Positions 56,569 through 64,000 of a stretch of DNA of 64,000 nucleotides are shown here, in pieces. Each line of letters begins with the position of its first letter. Positions within the stretch are counted from its first letter, which is position 1. Location: the NCBI RefSeq assembly GCF_040869045.1, contig NC_090322.1, positions 168,034,672-168,098,671 of the forward strand, written 5' to 3'. Made by a program: the position numbers and the translations under genes. The notes below the pieces were generated by a model that saw only the letters and a list, made by a program, of their open reading frames with translations, had not been told where the DNA came from and did not search any database. The stretch is from Eurosta solidaginis. Lineage: Eukaryota; Arthropoda; Insecta; Diptera; Tephritidae.

Positions 56569-58021
56569 TCAGCTGAGCAGAGCTCACAAAGTATATTAAC
56601 TTTGTTCACATAACGGTAATCCGTAACGGCATAAACTAATCGAGATAGATATAGACTTCTATATATCAAAATGATCAGGGCGAAAAAAGAAATTAATTTA
56701 GCCATATCCGTCCGTCGGTCCGTCCGTCCGTAAACACGATAACTTAAGTAAATTTTGAGGTATATTGATGAAATTTGGTATGTAGGGATCTGGGCGCTCA
56801 TCTCAGATCGCTATTTAAAATGAACGAAATTGGACATAACCACGCCCACTTTTTCGATATCGAAAATTTCGAAAAACAGAAAAAATGGGATAATTCATTG
56901 CCAAAGACGGATAAAGCAATGAAACTTGGTAGGTGGGTTGACCTTTTGACGTAAAATAGAAAATTAGTAAAATTTTGGACAATGGGCGTGGCACAGCCCA
57001 CTTTTAAAAGAAGGTAATTAAAAGTTTTTCAGCTGTAATTTGGCAGCCGTTCAAGATATCGTGATGAAATTTGGCAGTAACGTTACTACTCTTACTATAA
57101 GTATATGCGCTAAATAAAAATTAGCAAAATCAGATGAAGACAACGCCCAATTTAAAAAAAAAATATTTTAAAGTCAAATTTTAACATAAAATTGAATATC
57201 TTTACTGTATATAAGTAAATTATGTCAACATTCAATTCCAGTAATGATATGGTGCAACAAAATACAAAAATAAAAGAAAATTTCAAAATGGGCGTGACTC
57301 CGCCCTTTTTCATTTAGTTTGTCTAGAATACTTTTAATGCCATAAGTCGAACAACAATTTACCAATTCATCTGAAATTTGGTAGAGGTATAGTTTCTATG
57401 ATATTAACTGATTCCTGTGAAAATGGGCGAAATCGGTTGAAGCCACGCCCAGTTTTTATACACAGTCAACCGTCAGTCCTTCCGCTCGGCCGTTAACGCT
57501 ATATTTTGAGCAAAAAGCGATATATCTTTACTAAACTTAGTCCACATACTTATCTGAACTTACTTTATCTTGGCGTAAAAAATTACCGAAATCCGACTAT
57601 AACCACGCCCACTTTTTCGATATCGAAAATTACGAAAAATGAAAAAAATGCCTAAGTCTATACCAAATACGAATAAATGGATGAAACATTGTAATTTGAT
57701 TCGTTTATTGACGCAAAATATAACTTTAGAAAAACCTTTGTAAAATGGGTGTGATACCTACCATATTAAGTAGAAGAAAATGAAAAAGTTCTGCAGGGCG
57801 AAATAAAAAATCCTTAAAATCTTGACAGGTATTACATATATAAATAAATTAGCGGTATCCAACAGATGATGTTCTGGGTCACCCTGGTCCACATTTTGGT
57901 CGATATCTGGAAAACGCCTTCACATATACAACTACCACCACTCCCTTTTAAAACCCTCATTAATACCTTTAATTTGATACCCATATCGTACAAACATATC
58001 CTAGAGTCACCCCTGGTCCAC
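56569..58021 (-). mobile_element. E element copy 7, truncated
   Basis: It begins ATTTTTATACTCAGCTGAGC and has a GTCC/GTCG run at 56708-56732. The core has CCACGCCC and TTTTTCGATATCGAAAA twice. It ends inside the first minisatellite unit at CACCCCTGGTCCA, so the array and the AACAAG terminus are missing. Confidence 0.75.
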
Positions 58022-59159
58022 TACATTTTTGTATCTTTTCATTCGACTGAAAGAATACATATCGAAAATAACATCAGCTGTTAACATTTCAATACGTGGA
58101 TGTGTGAAACAAATAAATTGGCTTAAGGGCCACTTAAGAAAAAATAGTTGACTTTATGACAATTTCGGAAAAGCAATATGGTCGGAATCTCAATATGGTT
58201 GGCATTGTAATCATTTGAAGTTTAACGTTATGACCATTTGATAAGCTTATAACTTCATTTGACTTTGTGGCCAATTTAAGTAATCACAAGGTCGATTGGC
58301 GTTATGGCCGTTGACCTTTTGTCACCACTCCGTTCGTATAACGTCTACAGTCCCGTACTTTTATTGATAAAATTTGCTTGGTTAATCTAATTTCATAAGA
58401 CCTGCTTTATAAGACTTGCACTTGACACTTTACAACCTTTCGCTTGCCTCCTCTACCATTCCGTTTGGCAAATCTACCGATTATGCTTCAAGCATTGCTC
58501 CAGCTCATGCGCCTTTTCTTTACCATTATGCCTGTATGACAGGGTGTCGAATAAAGATGTAAGTCTTTCCCCCTTCCAATCCTCTCTAGTGCCTTTTAGC
58601 ACTGTCACATACTTTTAGATGTTGCGCTACGCGAGGTTATCGCCTAAATGGTAATCAACTTCAGCTGCCCATCATTGCTAATATTACTTTTAGTCAGTGT
58701 AACACGTCAATATTTTGTCATACTCAAACATACCCGGGCCAACGCAGGTTATACTAACTTCTCGTGTATAAATTGCGTAAAGTAAGAGATAGACTTTCTT
58801 AGATTACTGTCCTCTGCAAAACTATTTCCAGCTACTAAATAATTTCACTCTTTAAATTTGGATACTTCCAGGCGGTGCTAGTTATTTGACAAACATATGT
58901 TTAAAATGTGAATGCCCTGTAGTCGCCATATAAATAAAAGAAAAACATTAATCAAACCTTCACTACCTTTTTTGTTTGTTAATTTATTACATTTTTTATT
59001 CTCCTAAATATATTTGTATACAACAAATTAATAGAATCTAACTTATGCAAAACTGGTAATTTAGGGAGATCTAGCACATTCAATCCCGAAAAATTCCAAC
59101 AGCTCGGTATTTCGTAATTTGTTTGGAGAACAGTACAAATTTAAGCATAACTCAGCAGT
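58022..59159. other. Spacer with repeat copy and L1 LINE scrap
   Basis: 58143-58330 is the second copy of the ~185-bp dispersed repeat. At 58390-58700 the minus strand retains RNase H-region text of family L1 (GACACTTTACAACC, a degraded GGGTGTCGAATAAAGATGTA and TAGATGTTGCGCTACGCGAG), matching 45580-45870. No intact gene is present. Confidence 0.5.
58143..58330 (+). repeat. Dispersed ~185-bp repeat, second copy
   Basis: Ordered boxes AAGCAATATGGTCG, TTGGCATTGTAATCATTTGA, AAGGTCGATTGGCGTTATG and GTTGACCTTTTGTCA match 52826-53005. The copy is non-coding. Confidence 0.5.
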
Positions 59160-59970
59160 AGGTTAGGTTAGGTAGTAGCGGCCCTTGTAGTGGAAGCTCA
59201 CTTGGACAGCATGAAGGTCCGTTGTGATATCACATAAAATAACAGTGACGTAGATAGCTTCTTAGATAATCGTTTCAACCTTGGATAAATCCTCCGGAGA
59301 TACAAGTGAGTCGCGACCGAAATACTTTCGCCTAGTTCTGGCAAAAGCGGCCAGTCAAGCACAAAATGACTCGATGATTCCACCAGCCGAAGTAGGATGG
59401 GGTTTCTAGTATATTTAGTCGTACCGCATTGATTCCCATTGGACAGTGCCCTGTCAAAACCCCATTGACCATTGATAGATGAGACTTAGTGAACCCAATC
59501 AATTCGGCAGACCACCTGCCATCCAATTCCTGCCAGAAGGATCTTGGTACCCTGCAAGATGTGGTGTCCGCCAAACGCTAGCTGAGTTTACTCTTTATGC
59601 AGGAGCAGACAACAAGTGTCCAGCGGAATCTCGAAATCCCTACATCCATCTTCATCCGGTTTAATTGTACCGATGTGTGCTAAGACATACGGTTGAAAGT
59701 ATCCCGGGATATCACTATGGGCCGGAGCCAAGATAATCTTAATTATAAAATAGTTTGATGTAATCAAAAGAGAGGTCAAGCACTCCCAGACCACCCTCGA
59801 TCCTACTTAAGTTGAACTCAACGCCTTGATAGCCGCTTGACTATCAGAGTAGATATTAAATTCCCTAAATTTAGTAGCACTGGATTCATCTACCGCATCT
59901 TTAATCGCAGAAATTTCCGCTTTGAAGAGGGACTTAACTTCGGGCTTACATTTAGCTCTTGGCAATCAAT
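59160..59970 (-). pseudogene. LINE family L3 remnant
   Basis: The minus strand encodes, in pieces, FKAEISAIKDAVDESSA and IYSDSQAAIKALSS (RNase H, 59950-59815). Then comes SCRVPRSFWQELDGRWSAEL and LTGHCPMGINAVRLNIL (59560-59400), as in the copy at 29600-30545. The 3' end near 59160 has GGTTAGGTTAGGTAGTAGCG. No complete domain remains. Confidence 0.7.
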
Positions 59971-60458
59971 CGGCAAAAGCTAATTTTGTTCAAAATGAGA
60001 AAATTATTAATGCTTCCCTTAAAGCTTCAAAAAAACCTGGTTTTTCGATAATAAAGGTTTCGTACCACTAATCTAGAATTGGCTGATATGTACTCCAAAA
60101 TTTAAAATGACTACGGAAGAATAATAAAGAAACACTCCAGATAACAGAATGAGATAAATTGTGTGTATCATGAAAGCTTACAAGCTTGTCTACATTTGAT
60201 AATTTTCATAGATTATTAGCACCTGTTGATACCAAAAACGTAAAGAAAGAAACATAAGCAACGAACTTTACAAATTCGAATGACCAAAGTAGTTCACTGC
60301 CTACGCTTGGACAAGTTCTTTTCTCCATCGATGGATACTTTAATAGGTTTTAATTTACATAAAAAAGTCATATTAAAGAAAGTTCTTAAGTATTAAAGAT
60401 GGTAAGATGAACCTGTTAAAGAAAATAAAAAAGGAAATCGCTTTTACCAGAGAAAGAG
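59971..60458. other. Upstream region of the third YLP gene
   Basis: The stretch is AT-rich with no repeat that I recognise. It probably carries the enhancer or promoter-proximal region of the downstream gene, but no specific factor site can be supported. Confidence 0.4.
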
Positions 60459-60465
60459 TATAAAA
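60459..60465 (+). promoter_or_regulatory. TATA box of the third YLP gene
   Basis: TATAAAA in the context GAGTATAAAATAG lies 33 nt upstream of TTTAGTTC (A at 60492), which fits an arthropod Inr (T-C-A-G-T-T-like, here TTAGTTC). The implied 5' UTR is about 46 nt, ending at the ATG at 60538. TATA-plus-Inr promoters are usual for tissue-specific cuticle and eggshell genes. Confidence 0.75.
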
Positions 60466-60537
60466 TAGTTCACTTCGAACTCTTTTACTTTAGTTCTTAA
60501 TCTAAGCTTTTCAAGTGAACGTACGCATGCGCAACAA

Positions 60538-61481
60538 ATGAGAATGGTATGTATGAAATAATAGCACGCAATTTGTTTGTACGTAAAAATAAATAAAAAA
60601 TTTTCTAAAATTGTTTACAGCTTTTAAAATTTTTCATTTTCTACGCTTTGATTGCGTTAGGTGTTGCCGATGTTACAGAGTTGAAGCGCGCATATTTGCC
60701 GCCGCCCGTTGTTGTAAATCAAGCAAAAGTGAATAGTAATAAGCATACAGAGCCGCAACCACAGCAGCAACAACAAAAAGTGCAGCATGTTGAAGTGTTA
60801 CGTGACGAGGTCGCTGACGGCAATGCTCATGCAATAACGGATGTGCCGCAATCTCTAGCGGTTGAAATTGTGCCAAAAGCAACGACTAAGCAGAGTCTAG
60901 CAAGTGTATCAGCTGGCGATCCGTACTATCAGCCTAGTTTTGGTGGTATTGGTGTTGGCGGTTTTCCTGTAGCTGGTAGACCACCATTTCCAGGACAAGG
61001 TTTTCCTATACCTAATGTGTACGGTCCTGTTTACGCAGGACAATTCGCTGGACAAGGTTTTCCGGGACAAGGGTTTCCGTTTCAAGGTTTACCTGGACAA
61101 GGGTACCCTGGGCAAAGTTATCCTGGGCAAGGTTTCACCGGACAAGGTTTCCCTGGACAAGTCTACCCCGTACAAGTCTTCCCCGGACAAGCTTTCCCTG
61201 GACAAAGTTTACCCATACAAAGCTTCCCTGGTCAGGCACTACCTGGTCAATTCTTTCCTGGACAAGGTTTCCCTGGCCCATTCTTTCCTGGGCAAGGTTT
61301 TCCCGGTCAAGGCTTTCCTCCACCAATAGGAGGCTTTCCAGGTGTACCTTTTTCGGCCACGCAGCAATCTGGCGAGAAAACTCAATCTTCCGATGACGAA
61401 ACTAATGAGCAACTAACACGTATAGCTAGTGATACTGTTTATGGCACAAACTGCGCTTATGTCTACCAAAAACCTAAATAA
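60538..61481 (+). CDS. Secreted Pro/Gly/Gln-rich YLP-motif protein (two exons)
   Basis: Exon 1 is 60538-60546 (ATGAGAATG), followed by donor GTATGT. The intron is 60547-60620, ending TTGTTTACAG; exon 2 is 60621-61481. The joined protein has 289 residues. It starts with signal peptide MRMLLKFFIFYALIALGVA, then DVTELKRAYLPPP, the YLP motif shared with the paralogues. A Gln-rich stretch (QPQQQQQ) follows. Residues ~125-225 form an array of FPGQGFPGQ-type repeats, and the end is CAYVYQKPK. A proline-glycine-glutamine array of this kind suggests an elastic or structural extracellular protein; the tissue is unknown. The phase-0 intron right after the start codons matches the acceptors seen at 1582 and 41362. 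The frame is intact. Confidence 0.9.
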
Positions 61482-63493
61482 ATTGTTATGCTTCTGGCAG
61501 GATTGTTAAGTACTACGCTTATTTATAATATTTGAACTACGGTAAGTATCCCTGAGGCTACCACTGTTTAATCAGGACGGTCAAGATAAAAAACATCATC
61601 ACAAGATAAAGATGGACGAGTGAAAAAATTATAAAAATGAGACATAGTATGCAAAGTTTACATTGTTTGGTTCTTTTTTATCCACATGCAGAAAAACTAT
61701 ATCTTCCAAATCCATTGCCCATAATTGTACCTGCAAGAAGGGAGCATATCGATCCCGCGCCATAAATTTTACTAAAACAGGCTCTCGACTTGTCTTTCTC
61801 CTATCTGTTCATCCACAAAATGTGGAAACAGACAAGAGTAGAGAAGAAGAATTAAACAATGGCCTCTACAAGGTGATGTCATACTCCCCTGCAAAAATCG
61901 CGAGTACTCCATGCATGCATGCATGCGGTATACAAACTCGCTTCTTCACAAGAAGGAGTTAACATAGTTTTCTTTGACTATGAGTCTTCTGCATCATAAA
62001 TGAACATACATGCCGTAGCATCCAGGAAATGCATCGTATTGCATTATGGATTGAAGTTGGGACCGAGCAACGCACTACTCCCTTCTTCTTCCGGAAGATT
62101 TGTATATTTGATTTTGATAACGGGGCTCTCCAGACGTGAATCGACAAAGAAATTTACGAAAATGGTGTGAATATGGTGAGGGCCTTCCCATATATTTTTC
62201 TTTGTAAGCCTCTGCGTTCTCAGAAGCTGAATCCCATTATAATGGTGACGGAGGTATGTGCATATTTGCCTGGGAGGCGGAGCTTTATTAATTGTGGTCT
62301 ATTTGGATACTTTGGTTTGTTATTACGCTCCTTTATGTTGGACATTTTCCTATCACAATGTAAATGATTACCAGACGTCGTAAGGAGATAGTGTTCTGGC
62401 AGGCCTGTTGCCTTCCCCAGAGTACATTTGAACAGCCCAACTCCGTTGAAAAGATAGACACTTCCCAAAGGGTTTGGGGAGTGCTATTGATGTTAATCGT
62501 GCTTTGACGGTTACAGATCCGGTACGTTCCGGCAACACGCACCATTAAGGTGCTAGGCCGACCATCTTTGGACCTTCTAGACCATCCCTCTTTCCACCCC
62601 TAGCTGCATGAGGTGTGTGGAAGAGACATGAAAGTGAACTGTTTATTTAAGAGCAAAGACGGAATACGACACACGGAATACGACTTGCCTCTTCCCGCTT
62701 AATTCTTGTCGAATTAAATGTTTCAATCTATCAGAGTGGGCCACCTTTTTGGATTGGCGGAAGAGTTTGTTCATCTCTGTCTTGGAGTAATATGCTCCGA
62801 AAACTGTCCTGTGGTGGAGCTTTTCTTTATTTAGCTCGCAATTGGCCTCTCTCGACGAACGAAAATCACGATCTACAACTTTCTCGTATTCTGTTGTTTG
62901 GCTCGTAATCATGATCGGTGTTGAGGAAGAATGGAATGACCCTTGAAGTGTCAGAGAGAAAATTTCTCCACAAAATGTATGCTCCTCTCCGCGTTGCAAT
63001 CGGCATATAGCGAAGGAGGTATAGTAATGAGCTGTGTAACCTTTCCTAAGATATGAACTTTGTGAATAAAAGCCCAAGTTCATGCTATGCGAAAGGATCA
63101 AGCCTTCCGGCTCATAAAGTTAACCTTTTACACGCGGATTTTGATATAGCTTATATCTTTGCTGAGTCGATAGAGGCAAGTGGAAGAAGCATTCATCTCT
63201 TTGGGTGCTCCAAATTAGCGCCAGTGGTTGCGAAAAAGGGATAACTGGCGTTATTTTTTCACAACGGCCAAAACAACAGCAATGATAATGATATCATCTT
63301 CCAACTTTCTCTTCTTAACTAATACTTGACTTTTACGTCCCCATTTCTTTTCACTTTTTTTCTTATTACTCTAATTCTGCAACTTCTTTATTTGGTGCTG
63401 ACATCATAATTACTTTCGCGATCATCATGAACAGGATCATTACCATAACCACAACTTTCCTACTTCTTCTCATCCTTTCCTTGTACCTGTCGC
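61482..63493. other. 3' flank and non-coding DNA with one R fragment
   Basis: After the stop there is no clear AATAAA. A minus-strand frame of 152 codons (62643-63101) and smaller ones at 61663-61962 and 61959-62147 match nothing I know and are not supported as genes. A CATGCATGCATGCATG run lies near 61911. The R fragment is listed separately. Confidence 0.4.
62461..62625 (+). repeat. Dispersed repeat R, copy 5 (fragment)
   Basis: CTTCCCAAAGGGTTTGGGGA, GGTACGTTCCGGCAACA, CACCATTAAGGTGCTAGG and CCACCCCTAGCTGCATGAGG match 2490-2680 in the same orientation. Both ends are missing. Confidence 0.6.
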
Positions 63494-64000
63494 TTTTTAT
63501 ACTCAGTTGAGCAGAGCTCACAGAGTATATTAACTTTGATTAGATAACGGTTGGTTGTACAGGTATAAAGGAATCAAGATAGATATAGACTTCCATGTAT
63601 CAAAATCATCAGCATCGAAAAAAAATTTGATTGAGCCATGTCCGTCCGTCCGTCTGACCGTTAACACGATAACTTGACTACATTTTGAGGTATCTTGATG
63701 AAATTTGGTACGTAGGTTCATGGGCACTCATCTCAGATCGCTATTTAAAATAAACGATATCGGACTATAACCACGCCTACTTTTTCGATATCAAAAATTT
63801 CGAAAAACGGAAAATGTGCGATAATTCATTACCAAAGACGGATAAAGCGATGAAAATTGGTAGGTAAGTTGAACTTATGACGCAAAATAGAAAATTACAC
63901 AAATTTTCGACAATGGGCGTGGCGCCTCCCACTTTTAAAAGTAGGTAATTTAAAAGTTTTGCAACCTGTAATTTGGCAGTCGTTGAAGATATCATAATGA
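63494..64000 (-). mobile_element. E element copy 8, cut by the window edge
   Basis: It starts TTTTTATACTCAGTTGAGCA. A GTCC run lies at 63640-63652, with core boxes and GATATC-type text at 63786. The copy continues beyond the window. Confidence 0.75.

Noticed and set aside
62643..63101. Minus-strand frame of 152 codons
   Set aside because: No recognisable domain, no promoter or splice context, and it overlaps other short frames; length alone is not enough in this setting.

Overview
The window is eukaryotic, AT-rich, intron-containing and packed with transposons. It looks like a higher dipteran (brachyceran) genome, most likely a tephritid fruit fly. The grounds are arthropod-type TATA/Inr promoters, short introns, YLP-type secreted structural proteins, and repeat families that I associate with tephritids from memory. 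I could not run a database search, so the species is not fixed. Host genes I can support: three related single-copy genes, at 889-1581 (minus), 41363-42220 (plus) and 60538-61481 (plus). Each encodes a small secreted low-complexity protein: a signal peptide, then a conserved -L-x-R-x-Y-L-P-P motif just after the predicted cleavage site, a repetitive body, and a C-terminal -Y-[VI]-Y- tail. All three have a splice acceptor directly before the signal-peptide codons. In the third gene the complete structure is visible: TATA box, Inr, a 9-nt coding exon 1 and a 74-bp phase-0 intron. A fourth, weak candidate is a lone first exon near 27.1 kb. Layout: 0-1.6 kb first YLP gene; 1.7-2.8 kb two copies of a dispersed repeat (called R here); 3.3-5.2 kb a hAT transposon with target-site duplication nested in a TTAA-flanked MITE; 6.4-9.4 kb an old repeat split by a younger one; 10.1-16.1 kb a large minisatellite-bearing element split by a non-LTR retrotransposon; 17.3 kb SINE; 18.6-20.4 kb another copy of the minisatellite element; 20.6-26.65 kb two decayed LINEs, one split by a further copy; 27-28.6 kb candidate exon and truncated LINE; 29.6-33.9 kb LINE, R and SINE remnants; 34-38.9 kb very AT-rich DNA with a SINE and a foldback element; 38.9-40.9 kb dead LINE; 40.9-42.2 kb MITE and second YLP gene; 43.5-52.3 kb a three-deep nest (element, LINE, element); 54.4-56.4 kb Penelope-like element and a large hairpin; 56.6-58 kb truncated element; 58.4-60 kb LINE scraps; 60.5-61.5 kb third YLP gene; 63.5 kb to the end, the start of another element. 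The dominant component, about 18 kb in eight copies, is one non-autonomous family called E here. Its copies share termini (one end begins AACAAGTAAGG, the other ends GAGTATAAAAA), a subterminal inverted CTCAGCTGAG palindrome at both ends, a (GTCC)n microsatellite, a ~1.2-kb core carrying repeated CCACGCCC boxes and TTTTCGATATCGAAAA palindromes, and a ~130-bp minisatellite of variable length. The architecture resembles Helentron/DINE-1-type rolling-circle elements, and one copy inserted without a visible duplication, but no encoded protein was found, so the class is inference. Most coding sequence here is dead retroelement; the YLP genes are islands between nests of repeats.
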